Of a stretch of DNA of 64,000 nt, positions 8,236 through 16,871 are shown piece by piece. Origin of the DNA: Mycobacterium xenopi (GTDB taxonomy: Bacteria; Actinomycetota; Actinomycetes; Mycobacteriales; Mycobacteriaceae); assembly GCF_009936235.1 (NCBI RefSeq), contig NZ_AP022314.1:992001-1056000 (forward strand). The letters are read 5' to 3'. Position numbers and translations under genes: made by a program. Position 1 is the first letter of the stretch. The number at the start of each line of letters is the position of its first letter. The notes beneath the pieces are model-generated. The model worked only from the letters and a program-made list of their open reading frames with translations. It was not told the DNA's origin and did not search any database.

Positions 8236-9244
8236 CCGATCAGCAGCCACTGTGGCAATGCCCCGTGGAGACCCTGGAACTAAACTCTCCATCAGCTCCC
8301 GCGTTGACGCACTTTCGTCAGCTCGACGCTGTCCAGGACCGGCTGCGGCCGGTGTTTCGCAACGCCGAGGGCGACGGCTATTGGATGTTCACCGACCACG
8401 CGGTGATCCTGGACGGCTTACAGCACCCGGAGCTCTGGTCGAGCAGCGTTATCGTTCCCACCGAACCCGATCCGCCATACAAGTGGATCCCGATCATGAT
8501 CGATCCACCCGAACATGCGAAGTGGCTTTTTCCGTCGATCGTGTTTCCGAAGATCATGGGTATGCCGGTCGGCCATCTCGACCAGTTCCTGGAGTGGGAG
8601 GACAAGATCCTGCACCAGCAGGGCGTCGGTGAGCAAGTTAACGCTGCACGGTTCGAGGGCATGCAGCAGGTGATGGGCTAATTCGCTGGGCTGATCGGGC
8701 AACGTCGGATGGCGCCGAATCCGGACGCCGACGATATCGTCAGCAAGGCAATCGGCTGGACGATCGACGGCGCGCCGGTTTCTGACGGGGATCTGCTGAG
8801 CTGCCAGTTGTTGTTGTTCATGGCGGGCCTCGATACGGTGGCCAGTCAGCTGTCCTACGCTATGCTGCATTTGGCGACCCATCCCGCCGACCGGGCACGG
8901 ATTGTTGCCGACCGCCAGGTTATTCCTCGGGCGGTCGAGGAACTGTTGCGTGTCTATCCGATCGTGCAAACCGCCCGTAAACCCACCCGCGACATGGATT
9001 TTCACGGCTGCCCTGTCAAAGCAGGCGACATGGCCGCCTTTCCCATGGCCGCCGCCGGCCGCGACGAGACTGCCGACCCTGATGCGCGCCGCGTCGAGTT
9101 CAATCGTGGGATCACGCGCCACCTGTGGTCATCCTTGAGGAGTGGCATCGCCGCATCCCCGAGTACGAGGTTGTCGAGCAACCCGTTGAGCATGGCGGGC
9201 AAGTTTTCGGGCTGGACTCTCTCAACCTGCGTTGGGACAGTTGA
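8232..9244 (+). pseudogene. Cytochrome P450 pseudogene, haem-binding loop deleted
   Basis: P450 sequence is spread over three frames. The N-terminal part (8232-8681) reads through the DPPEHAKWLF region and stops early. The middle part (from about 8709) has the I-helix LLLFMAGLDTVASQL, an ExxR-like VEELLRVYP and RRVEFNRGITRHL. The frame then jumps straight to LEEWHRRIPEYE and ends GLDSLNLRWDS at the TGA at 9242-9244. The FGxGxHxCxG haem loop expected between RHL and LEEW is missing, as is part of the B-C/F-G region. It cannot bind haem and is inactive. It was the third gene of the operon from 6187. Confidence 0.9.
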
Positions 9245-9306
9245 TGCTCAAGCACCAGCTGGCCGCTCAATGAGCATCGACCAGCCATCCAAGATCCAAG
9301 CCGCCG

Positions 9307-9717
9307 TCAAGCCAAGATGAACTCGGGCACGCGAAAGCCGGTGTCCCCCAGATCAACGACACGCATTCGCACCGGTTGCCCGATCCGGACCTCGGCGGGG
9401 TCCACGGCAATAATCGCGTTGATCCGCAAGCCTGGCTGTTCGGCGAGCTCGACGATCCCGATCACGTATGGGGGTGTCCGCCCCGGCACCAGAGGCTGAC
9501 GCGCGACGATGTAGCTAAAGAGCGTGCCTTCGCCGCTAGCCTGCTCGAAATGTACGGGCCCACCGGTGAATCGGCTGCGTTCCAGTGGGGGATGAATCCA
9601 CTTGCCGGTGTCATCGCACCGACACAACATCAACTTGCCGTCTTTAAGTCCCTCCCAGAAGGGTGCAGTGTCCGGATCAGGGACCGGGATAGGCGGTGCG
9701 AATGCGGAGTTGGTCAC
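9307..9717 (-). CDS. DUF35-type OB-fold protein, partner of thiolase-like enzyme
   Basis: A 136-residue OB-fold nucleotide/acyl-CoA-binding protein of the DUF35 family (PFWEGLKDGKLMLCRC, then an OB domain ending FRVPEFILA). Such proteins pair with Ltp/thiolase-like proteins in steroid side-chain degradation, for example as lyase partners. Only one Cys pair of the usual zinc ribbon remains (LCRCDD); the second pair is replaced by PPLERSRF, so zinc is probably not bound. Its ATG overlaps the stop of the thiolase-like gene by 4 bp. It is the last gene of the operon starting at 14010. Confidence 0.8.
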   Translation of the reverse strand: MTNSAFAPPIPVPDPDTAPFWEGLKDGKLMLCRCDDTGKWIHPPLERSRFTGGPVHFEQASGEGTLFSYIVARQPLVPGRTPPYVIGIVELAEQPGLRINAIIAVDPAEVRIGQPVRMRVVDLGDTGFRVPEFILA

Positions 9718-10850
9718 GGCTTCTCCCTGCTGTAGATGTTGGCGCCACCGAACGGTCCCCCGCCAGCGGTCACAAGCGCCAGCTGTGCATCCTTGATCTG
9801 GCGGTAGCCGGCGGCGTGGCGCAGCTGCAGCGCCGCCTCGTAGTGGTGGTTGAGTCCGTGAACGTAGCCCTCGGACAGCAGCCCGCCATGTGGATTCACC
9901 ACGACATCACCACCATACGTGGCCCGGCCAGTGGAGAAGAACTTGCCGACTTCACCCTTTTCGCAAAATCCAAATCCCTCCATGGTGGCCATTACGGTGT
10001 AGGTGAAGCAGTCATACATGCACGCCACGTCCATGTCGGCCGGTGACAGGCCCGTCTTCTTCCAAATCTTCGGACCGGCACTGCGCGAGTACATCTCGGT
10101 AGGGTCGTCCCAGATCGTCCAATTCGCGCCGCCCTGAGAGTTCGACGACCCGACTAGCCACACCGGCGGCTGCGCGGCGTCCGCGGCGATGTCCTCACCA
10201 GCCACCAGGATCGCCACCGCGCCGTCGACCTCCGATGCGCAATCGAGCACCCGGAACGGCTCATTGATCCAGCGGGAGGCCAGATAGTCGTCCATGGTGA
10301 GAGGTTCCCGGCGGAGGGCGTGTTCGTTGGGTCCGGCGTGTCTACGCTGGGTGATCGCGATCTGTCCGAGATCCTCACACGTCGAGCCGTATACGTGTTG
10401 ATGGCGGCGGGCCCACATTGCGAACCACTGTGGCGGGACCATGAAACCTGACACAGCGTCAAACTGGTTGTCATGATCGAGTTGAATCGGGCCCTGGATG
10501 GTTCCGAACCTGTAGCCGGAGCGACCGTTCAGCGACCGATACACTAGTACCGCTCGGCACAACCCGGCCTCGATTACCGCGGCAGCTGTGGCGATCTGGT
10601 CGGCCACTATGTTGCCGCCACCGTACATCGCGTTGGCCCACGCCAATTCATCGATACCCAACGCCCAGCCCACATAGATGGGCTGCTCAGAGTCATTGAC
10701 CATGTATGTGCAGATCCCGTCCACGTCAGCGGGTATCAGTCCGGCGTCGGCGATCGCATCCCGACACGCAGCGACGGCCATGCTCCGCGTCGTACGGCCT
10801 GAGTTGCGGCAGTAGGCTGTGCGGCCGATTCCGATGACAGCACAAGTCAT
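9714..10850 (-). CDS. Thiolase-like lipid-transfer protein (Ltp-type; probable retro-aldol lyase or thiolase)
   Basis: 378 residues with the SCP-x/Ltp thiolase fold: N-terminal MTCAVIGIGRTAYCRNSGRT, central GGGNIVADQIATAA where classical thiolases have the nucleophilic Cys, VACMYDCFTYTV, and NPHGGLLSEGYVHG. Lack of an obvious nucleophile Cys in the loop and coupling to a DUF35 protein fit the Ltp2-type aldolases that cleave beta-hydroxyacyl-CoA side chains, rather than a degradative thiolase. SD GGAG precedes the ATG at 10850. Upstream is the fused acyl-CoA dehydrogenase. Confidence 0.8.
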   Translation of the reverse strand: MTCAVIGIGRTAYCRNSGRTTRSMAVAACRDAIADAGLIPADVDGICTYMVNDSEQPIYVGWALGIDELAWANAMYGGGNIVADQIATAAAVIEAGLCRAVLVYRSLNGRSGYRFGTIQGPIQLDHDNQFDAVSGFMVPPQWFAMWARRHQHVYGSTCEDLGQIAITQRRHAGPNEHALRREPLTMDDYLASRWINEPFRVLDCASEVDGAVAILVAGEDIAADAAQPPVWLVGSSNSQGGANWTIWDDPTEMYSRSAGPKIWKKTGLSPADMDVACMYDCFTYTVMATMEGFGFCEKGEVGKFFSTGRATYGGDVVVNPHGGLLSEGYVHGLNHHYEAALQLRHAAGYRQIKDAQLALVTAGGGPFGGANIYSREKP

Positions 10851-10864
10851 GTCGATTCTCCGGT

Positions 10865-13015
10865 CTACTTCGGTGTTGGTTCCCGGGGCAGACCCAGGAT
10901 GCGTTCGGCGATGAGGTTTCGTAAGATCTCGCTGGTGCCACCCGCGATGGTCAGGCAGCGGCTGAACAGGTAATCGTGCACCACCTTGCCTTCACCGCCG
11001 AGGAGTACAGCAGGCCCAGTGATGCGAAGCGCCAGTTCAGCTACACGCTGCGCGTGTTCGGCTCCGAAGAGCTTGGCGATATTGCCTTCGATACCCGGCC
11101 CGGCCGCGAAGACCGCTCGGGCGGCCTGCCGAAGGTTCAGCGCCGCAAGGGCATATGCCTCAACGAGCAGCGCGCCGACCTCACGGGCCAGCCCGGTGTC
11201 ATCGGCGTTGTGGCGCAACAGAATGTCGAGCAAGCGACCGGCTTGGAGCGTCACCGAGCCGCCACCGATGGACACCCGTTCGTTGCCGAACGTCGCCATC
11301 GCAACCACCCAGCCAGCATTGACCCCACCCACCACATCTGAGTCGGGCACGAAGACCTCGTTGAGGAACACCTCGTTAAACAACGCTTCACCGGTGATCT
11401 CGGTAAGTGGGCGGATCTCGACCGCGGGATCCTCGAGATCGATGATCATCGTTGTGATCCCCTTGTGTTTGGGCGCATCGGGGTCCGTGCGCACGGTGGC
11501 CAGACCCCGCTGACAGTTCGCTGCGTCGCTGGTCCAGACTTTCTGCCCGGTGACCAGCCAGCCGCCGTCGACCCGCTTCGCTTTAGTAGTGACCGCCGCC
11601 GCATCCGAACCGGCGCCCGGTTCGCTGAACAACTGACACCAGCGGATCTCACCGTCAAGGCTGGGCCAGATCAGTCGCTCGACCTGCTCGACGCTGCCGT
11701 GCTGAAGTAGCGTCGGCACCACCCATTCGCCAAGCCCGAGGCTCGGTTTGTCGAGGCCCGCTAACTCTTGCTCGATGACGAGTTGCTCGACGGGATCGGC
11801 GTCTCGACCGTATGGCTTGGGCCAGTGGGGTTGAAGGTAACCACAGTGCGCCCAAAGCTTTCGCCGCTGCTGCGGGTCGGCCCCCTCGAGTTTGGCACGG
11901 AAATCCCGCGCAGCCTGCCGGTATTGATCAGCGACGGCGGGCAAATCCACTGCATGGGAGCGGCGCGCACCACTGCGCTGCAGCTCGACGACTTTGTCGC
12001 GCAATACGTCGGGTCCACCTGCGAAGGTCAGCAGCACAGTCGCACGCCGGATGTACAGGTGGGCGTCGTGCTCCCAGGTATAGCCGATGCCTCCATGCAC
12101 CTGGACGTTGTTCAGCGCCACCCGCTGATACGCCGGTAGCACATGTCCGGCCGCCATCGTCACGGCCAACTCAGCCTCTGGGTCGCGAGCCCGCGCGGCA
12201 TCCCAGGCGACTGCCACCGCGAGTTCGGTATCCATCAGCATGTTCGCGCAGTGATGCTTGATGGCCTGAAATGATCCGATAGGCCGACCGAACTGCTCGC
12301 GGGCGGCGACGTACACCTTTGCCATCTCGGTGCAGGCGCCCAGTCCGCCCACGGCCTCCGCCGTGGCCAGCAGCCGCAGGATCCGCACGGCATCGCCTGC
12401 TGTGCCCGCAAACACGTCAGCGATCCGCGCTGACGACAGCCCGAGGACCGCAATGGCTCGCATCAGCTGATCAACGGAGTCGGTGCGGCGCGCGGTGACA
12501 GCGTCTCCCTTCTCGACGAGTACCATGTCCTGGCCTACCGGGACCAGGAAGAGGTCAGCCCCTGGCTCCGCCAGCGCGGCAACCGCTTCCGCAGTGATTG
12601 TCGAACCTGCCAGGACCGCAACGTCGTTCGTGCCGATTCCTGCGACGACGTCACCGGAGACGAGCTGGGGAAGCCACCGCTTTCGTTGCTCGTCGGTGCC
12701 GGACTCGGCGATCAGCGCAGAAACCGCGACCGTCGGTAGGAACGGTCCGCCGATCGCAGCTCGGCCCAATTGCTCCAACACGATGGTCAGCTCCGGCAAT
12801 CCATAACCCTGACCACCGAACTGCTCGTCGACGTGGAGGCCAAGCCAGCCGACTGCGACGATCTCCTTCCATAGCGGGTCGTCGAGCCACCAGCGCCCCG
12901 CAAGGTCGCCGTCGAGCAGAATACGACGCGCCGCGGCCGTACCGCCGTGACGCGTCACTAGCGACTGCGCGACCTCGGCCAGTGCGATATGGTCTTCGGT
13001 TATCCCCAACGGCAT
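10865..13015 (-). CDS. Fused two-domain acyl-CoA dehydrogenase, FadE34-like
   Basis: 716 residues made of two acyl-CoA dehydrogenase halves in one chain. Residues about 1-345 contain DEQFGGQGYGLPE, QFGRPIGSFQAIKHH and VQVHGGIGYTWEHDAHLY. About 360-716 contain CQLFSEPGAGSDAAAVTTKA, GQKVWTSDA and the C-terminal AGGTSEILRNLIAERILGLP. FadE34 of M. tuberculosis (about 711 residues) has the same fusion, whereas most steroid-type dehydrogenases are two-gene heterotetramers (compare the split pair at 33852-35823). The predicted job is FAD-dependent alpha,beta-desaturation of a bulky acyl-CoA. It precedes the thiolase-like and DUF35 genes in a short beta-oxidation module. Confidence 0.85.
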   Translation of the reverse strand: MPLGITEDHIALAEVAQSLVTRHGGTAAARRILLDGDLAGRWWLDDPLWKEIVAVGWLGLHVDEQFGGQGYGLPELTIVLEQLGRAAIGGPFLPTVAVSALIAESGTDEQRKRWLPQLVSGDVVAGIGTNDVAVLAGSTITAEAVAALAEPGADLFLVPVGQDMVLVEKGDAVTARRTDSVDQLMRAIAVLGLSSARIADVFAGTAGDAVRILRLLATAEAVGGLGACTEMAKVYVAAREQFGRPIGSFQAIKHHCANMLMDTELAVAVAWDAARARDPEAELAVTMAAGHVLPAYQRVALNNVQVHGGIGYTWEHDAHLYIRRATVLLTFAGGPDVLRDKVVELQRSGARRSHAVDLPAVADQYRQAARDFRAKLEGADPQQRRKLWAHCGYLQPHWPKPYGRDADPVEQLVIEQELAGLDKPSLGLGEWVVPTLLQHGSVEQVERLIWPSLDGEIRWCQLFSEPGAGSDAAAVTTKAKRVDGGWLVTGQKVWTSDAANCQRGLATVRTDPDAPKHKGITTMIIDLEDPAVEIRPLTEITGEALFNEVFLNEVFVPDSDVVGGVNAGWVVAMATFGNERVSIGGGSVTLQAGRLLDILLRHNADDTGLAREVGALLVEAYALAALNLRQAARAVFAAGPGIEGNIAKLFGAEHAQRVAELALRITGPAVLLGGEGKVVHDYLFSRCLTIAGGTSEILRNLIAERILGLPREPTPK

Positions 13016-13034
13016 TGGCTGGACTCCGTTCTCG

Positions 13035-13640
13035 TCACCACGGGCTGCCGAAGCGGTCGCGGAAAGTCATCGACGTCGCAGGCCGACGCCGTGGCGGGGA
13101 CAGTTTCTTTGCCGGACGGCCGAGGTAAATTGCCGCCATCGGAAGCATCGTGTCGGGCAGCGCCAGTTGTTCGCGCACGCGGTCGATACCGAACATGGTT
13201 AGACCCGTGGTGAGGCATGAGCCGTAACCCAGGTCGGCGGCCGCCAGCAACAGGTTCTGCACTGCGGGGTAGATGGATGCGGGCGCATAGGCCTCTTCGA
13301 CCCGCGACAGATCGGCACACACCACCACAACCACGGGCGCGGCGGCGAAACCACCGCTGAACCCTTGTTCCAGGTCGGCGAAGAGCGTTTCGTCACTTAA
13401 CTTCCCGCGGATGAACTCCTTCCCGCCCGCGTTCCATGTTTCCGTCCACCAGTCGGCCAGATGCGCCTTGGTCTGCTCGTCGGTGACTACCACGAACACC
13501 CACGGTTGGGTGTTCTCGGCACTCGGCGCGTGTACCGCCGCGTCGAGCATCTGCTCGATGTGAGAGTCGGGCACCTTGCTGGCTGGGTCGAATCGTCGGC
13601 ACGCTCGCTGCGCGAGCATGACCTCGAGCAGGTCACCCAT
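13035..13640 (-). CDS. Nitroreductase-family FMN oxidoreductase
   Basis: A 201-residue nitroreductase fold: RACRRFDP near the N-terminus (FMN phosphate contact), HAPSAENTQPWVFVVV (residues about 38-53), and a late LGYGSCLTTGL. The family uses FMN and NAD(P)H to reduce nitro, quinone or enone groups. It overlaps the upstream EthD-like gene by 8 bp and is followed after 19 bp by the FadE34-like gene, so it belongs to the operon controlled from 14056-14071. Confidence 0.8.
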   Translation of the reverse strand: MGDLLEVMLAQRACRRFDPASKVPDSHIEQMLDAAVHAPSAENTQPWVFVVVTDEQTKAHLADWWTETWNAGGKEFIRGKLSDETLFADLEQGFSGGFAAAPVVVVVCADLSRVEEAYAPASIYPAVQNLLLAAADLGYGSCLTTGLTMFGIDRVREQLALPDTMLPMAAIYLGRPAKKLSPPRRRPATSMTFRDRFGSPW

Positions 13641-14010
13641 TGTGGTCCGCTACGCGGCGTTCGCCGTGCGGCGTCCAGCCAGTCAGCGAGATCGTGCTCA
13701 AGTCCAGCGTTTCGCCGAGCGACAACTTGCCAGTCGTGACCCGTGCCAGGAATTCCTTCATCACCGCGTCGGGGTCCCGGTCGAGTTCGTAGACCACCAG
13801 ATAGCGGTGGGTCGGCGGAGGCAATTGCGCGGGAAGGTCCTCGTCTGCGGGTACTGTGACCTGCGCGAGATCGTAACGCTGCGCAGCAATTACGCCCGGA
13901 ACGTCGAGAACTTCGGGCACATGCTTTGTGTCGTACCATTCGTTGAAGGCATCGTCCTGGCCCTCAATCGGATTCGTTAGCACGAGAAACAGGTTTTTGG
14001 CCACCGGCAC
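13633..14010 (-). CDS. EthD-like dimeric alpha/beta-barrel protein
   Basis: 125 residues of the ferredoxin-like dimeric barrel type. FNEWYDTKHVPEVLDVPGV near residue 22 is the hallmark; the same FN/YN-x-WYD-x-x-H pattern occurs at 31041-31358. Such proteins accompany oxidative degradation clusters, and some degrade or carry reactive intermediates. GTG start at 14010. It is the first gene of the operon reading toward 9307, with the perfect-match operator 46 bp upstream. Function unknown beyond fold. Confidence 0.7.
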   Translation of the reverse strand: MPVAKNLFLVLTNPIEGQDDAFNEWYDTKHVPEVLDVPGVIAAQRYDLAQVTVPADEDLPAQLPPPTHRYLVVYELDRDPDAVMKEFLARVTTGKLSLGETLDLSTISLTGWTPHGERRVADHNG

Positions 14011-14055
14011 GCCTTTCCGACAGGGCCCTCCCGAGGGCTATTGAGAACTACAATA

Positions 14056-14071
14056 TGGCAGTCGACTGTCA
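14056..14071. promoter_or_regulatory. Island operator site 4 (EthD-like/nitroreductase/FadE34-like operon)
   Basis: TGGCAGTCGACTGTCA is a full match to the island consensus, in the 68-bp gap upstream of the GTG at 14010. The flanks are AT-rich on the left (CAATA). Confidence 0.7.
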
Positions 14072-14078
14072 TGGTCAA

Positions 14079-15089
14079 TCAGGCTCCCGCTAAGTTCGAG
14101 CGCTCGATATACGCGTGCCCGACTTCGCCGTCCCACTCGACACGTGCCCAGCTGACGGTGTAGGCCCGTGACGGATCCATGACCCCGTACGGCAACCCAT
14201 CGGCCATTGAGATCCACAATGACGATCGCACCGTGCCGTGAATCGGGAGGTGTCCTGCCAACTCCAGCGTGTAGGTTTCGCCAGTGCGCATCAGCACCGC
14301 CGGTGGCGGAGCACGATTGATGTCGACATGTCGCAGTAAGCCGTCCTCAACGACGTATGCGCCCTCCAACGTGACTCGACCGTCCGGGGCCCAATACCGG
14401 CACATCCCGAACGCTCGGCCGCTCGGCATCACGGCACCGGTGATCACATGACCGCCCCACGTGGTGAGCGTGCTGGCGTCGCGGGCTCCGCGGGAATGAT
14501 CGCGCCAACCGTATCCGTCGAACTCGGTTGTCACGCTGTCGATGGCAAGCTGGCCAGTGACCTTCGTCAGTTGCTCGTAATGCTCACGTGCCCAGGATTG
14601 TTCGGCCATGCCAGCGCCCGTCTTAGTGGGGGGAGCAGCCTCGGCGTCCCAGACCGGTGTGAGGCACTCGACATCCAGGTCGAGCTGCACGTGACTCTTC
14701 GGACCGTCGGTGATCAGGCCGGTGCGCATCGCCTCATACGAGGAGCGCACACAGAAACCATCGAAACTGATGTGCCACCTCGTGAATGGGTGCTCACAAC
14801 GGAACTCGAGGTTTGCGCCGCCGGGTTGCCGTTCCGGTGGCGTGCGGTGGTAGCCCCACATCGCCAGCACACCGTGGTCTTCCGGAGGCGCGATCAGCAC
14901 CCGTTCCTCCCACATCTCCCAGATATTGGCCACCGTGCCCAGATGTAGCCACATTCCGATGTCACGTTGCGGGTCGTATGGGGTGAATAGCAGGTTCTCG
15001 GTCCAGCCGGGGCAGTCCGGCGGGGTTCGGACGGTGGCCTCGCGTGCATCGGGCAGGCCCGAGGACAGGTCGTTGGTCGCAGCTGTCAT
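14079..15089 (-). CDS. DUF7064-like (CrtC/AttH-like beta-barrel) protein
   Basis: 336 residues, no signal peptide, rich in Trp and Tyr beta-strand segments (WENLLFTPYDPQRDIGMWLHLG type opening, WGYHRTPPERQPGG, YGWRDHSRGARD, MCRYWAPDGRVTLEGAYV). The pattern resembles mycobacterial DUF7064/DUF7065 proteins, which are distantly like CrtC/AttH lipocalin-type enzymes acting on terpenoid or lipid substrates. It follows the phosphotransfer-domain gene after 9 bp in the same operon. The family match is by pattern only. Confidence 0.55.
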   Translation of the reverse strand: MTAATNDLSSGLPDAREATVRTPPDCPGWTENLLFTPYDPQRDIGMWLHLGTVANIWEMWEERVLIAPPEDHGVLAMWGYHRTPPERQPGGANLEFRCEHPFTRWHISFDGFCVRSSYEAMRTGLITDGPKSHVQLDLDVECLTPVWDAEAAPPTKTGAGMAEQSWAREHYEQLTKVTGQLAIDSVTTEFDGYGWRDHSRGARDASTLTTWGGHVITGAVMPSGRAFGMCRYWAPDGRVTLEGAYVVEDGLLRHVDINRAPPPAVLMRTGETYTLELAGHLPIHGTVRSSLWISMADGLPYGVMDPSRAYTVSWARVEWDGEVGHAYIERSNLAGA

Positions 15090-15098
15090 GATGGCCTC

Positions 15099-16715
15099 CT
15101 AATGCCTGGCCGAGCGCTTCAGCACGGCGATCTCGCCCGTCGTTCCGTCAACGCGTACGACGTCGCCGGTGCGGAGCGCCCGGGTGCCGTTACCGGTACC
15201 AACGACACAGGCGATGCCCAGCTCGCGGGCGACGATCGCGCCGTGGCTCGCGGGACTGCCGATGTCAGTGACGAGTGCCCCGGCGAGCGAAACTAATGCG
15301 GTCCAACCGGGGTCGACGAACTTGCACACCAATACCTCGCCGTCTTCGAGGCTATCCTGGGAATCCGCGTCGAGGATGACTCGCACGGTTCCTTCGAAAA
15401 CCCCTGGGCCAGCGGGTTTTCCGCGTACCGCACCGTTGTCCCCAAGGCTACCGTCTGCTACCCGGATCGGGGTCGGCATCCCGGTGAACACGTGGGGGAT
15501 CTCGATGTGGCGGTACTCCTCGCGCCGAGCGCGGCGGAAGTTGACCAACTCGCGCACGTTGGTCGGCAGCGGGGCAGTCAGTTCGTCGATGGTGAGGTAG
15601 AAGGCGTCGTCTGGCCGGGCCAGGATTCCGGCGGCGGCCAGATCCTGTCCCATCGTGGTCGCGGCTGCGCGGCACCCGTCGACGGCGGTCAGGAACGCGG
15701 CCTTGGTGAGCTCGACCGAGCGCACCTGAACGCCGGCAAACCTGAGGAGTCGGCGCAACAGCGACCGCCGAACCGGTGAAAGCCCTGTCAGCAGCTCCTT
15801 CTCGGCTCGCTCCCGGGCGGCAACTGCGCGGTTGGCGCGCAATAGTGGCCGTTCGTCGTCGGGGCGTGCTGTGTGCGACGCTGCCGCGCGCAGCACTGCG
15901 CTGGGGTCCTCCCGCCAGGAATGCCCGATCACGTTTCCTTCGTTGGGCCCATGGAAGCCATGCCGCATGAGGAATTCGCCGATCTTCAGGTCGCCGCGGC
16001 CAAGCGACCACACGTCGTCGGCCAGCGCTGTTTCGATAACTCCGCCATAACCGGCCAGCAAGGCTGGCACCAGATCGTTGCGGCCCAGCCGCTCGGCGAT
16101 CGAGGTGACCCGCGACCGCAACGCGTTCAAGATCAGCCGGGTGCGCACGTGTACGCGCATCGCCGTGCAGAAGCGGACAGCCGAATCGGCAAGCAACGCA
16201 GCGGCATCCGTCCAGTTGCCGGTCAGCACTATGGATTGCCACCAACGCATCTGCGCGGCGTGAACGCGGTAGGGCGCGGTGCGTTCGCGAGCCAGCGCGA
16301 TGGGCCCCTTGACGGCAACGATCGGGAGCCGTGCTGGATTGCTCTTGGTCGGCGTGGCGTCCGGGCGGACCGAACCCAGCAAGTCGCGTTCGAAGTCGTC
16401 GCCGGTCATCCCGGGCAGCAGACCCGCCAGCTCCCGGGCACGATCGACATTCATCGCCTGCCTGCCGAAGAAGCATGCTGTGCTCCACTGGTTGGGATCG
16501 CTCGGCACCAATAGGGTCGAACGGGGCAAAACGCCGAAATCGTAGAGGCCGCCGCGCGACGCGAACTCTACCCCGGCACCCCATAGTGCCCAGCACAGCG
16601 GCGACAAGATGTCCGGGGTGGCTTCGCCGACATTGGTCAAAGTCCACAGCCGGTGTGGCTCGCTGGTCCCACGGATCGGGTCGGTGAGAGGCGCGACACC
16701 GCCCTCGTTTTCCAT
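15099..16715 (-). CDS. PEP-utilising-enzyme mobile (phosphohistidine) domain protein without ATP-grasp domain
   Basis: 538 residues. The last 110 residues form the swivelling phosphohistidine domain: GKPAGPGVFEGTVRV, EVLVCKFVDPGW, then IGSPASHGAIVARELGIACVVG with acceptor His491. The N-terminal 400 residues show no ATP-grasp nucleotide motifs and may be a substrate-binding region like the middle domain of rifampicin phosphotransferase. It would need an ATP-grasp partner, for which the PPDK-like protein at 4281-5912 under the same operator is a candidate; phenylphosphate synthase is a known two-subunit precedent. The start is the ATG at 16715 behind AGGAGG; the frame extending to 17039 crosses a divergent promoter and is rejected. 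Confidence 0.75.
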   Translation of the reverse strand: MENEGGVAPLTDPIRGTSEPHRLWTLTNVGEATPDILSPLCWALWGAGVEFASRGGLYDFGVLPRSTLLVPSDPNQWSTACFFGRQAMNVDRARELAGLLPGMTGDDFERDLLGSVRPDATPTKSNPARLPIVAVKGPIALARERTAPYRVHAAQMRWWQSIVLTGNWTDAAALLADSAVRFCTAMRVHVRTRLILNALRSRVTSIAERLGRNDLVPALLAGYGGVIETALADDVWSLGRGDLKIGEFLMRHGFHGPNEGNVIGHSWREDPSAVLRAAASHTARPDDERPLLRANRAVAARERAEKELLTGLSPVRRSLLRRLLRFAGVQVRSVELTKAAFLTAVDGCRAAATTMGQDLAAAGILARPDDAFYLTIDELTAPLPTNVRELVNFRRARREEYRHIEIPHVFTGMPTPIRVADGSLGDNGAVRGKPAGPGVFEGTVRVILDADSQDSLEDGEVLVCKFVDPGWTALVSLAGALVTDIGSPASHGAIVARELGIACVVGTGNGTRALRTGDVVRVDGTTGEIAVLKRSARH

Positions 16716-16728
16716 GCGCCTCCTAACG

Positions 16729-16744
16729 TGACAGACCACTGCCA
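16729..16744. promoter_or_regulatory. Island operator site 5 (phosphohistidine-domain gene)
   Basis: TGACAGACCACTGCCA matches the island consensus with one mismatch, directly upstream of the AGGAGG and ATG at 16715, so occupancy would block initiation. Confidence 0.6.
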
Positions 16745-16776
16745 GTATTACCGTATCATGGGAACTGTATTGACGG

Positions 16777-16792
16777 TGGCAGTCGACTGCCA
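16777..16792. promoter_or_regulatory. Island operator site 6 (LLM oxidoreductase gene)
   Basis: TGGCAGTCGACTGCCA is a perfect 16-bp palindrome, 80 bp upstream of the LLM gene. The divergent region again carries one site per arm. Confidence 0.7.
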
Positions 16793-16871
16793 TATGGTTT
16801 GAGATCACACGAGCTCGCGCCGTCTCCCACGGCAGCGCCGTGCATTTCCGGACAAAACGGAAAGGCCAGCA

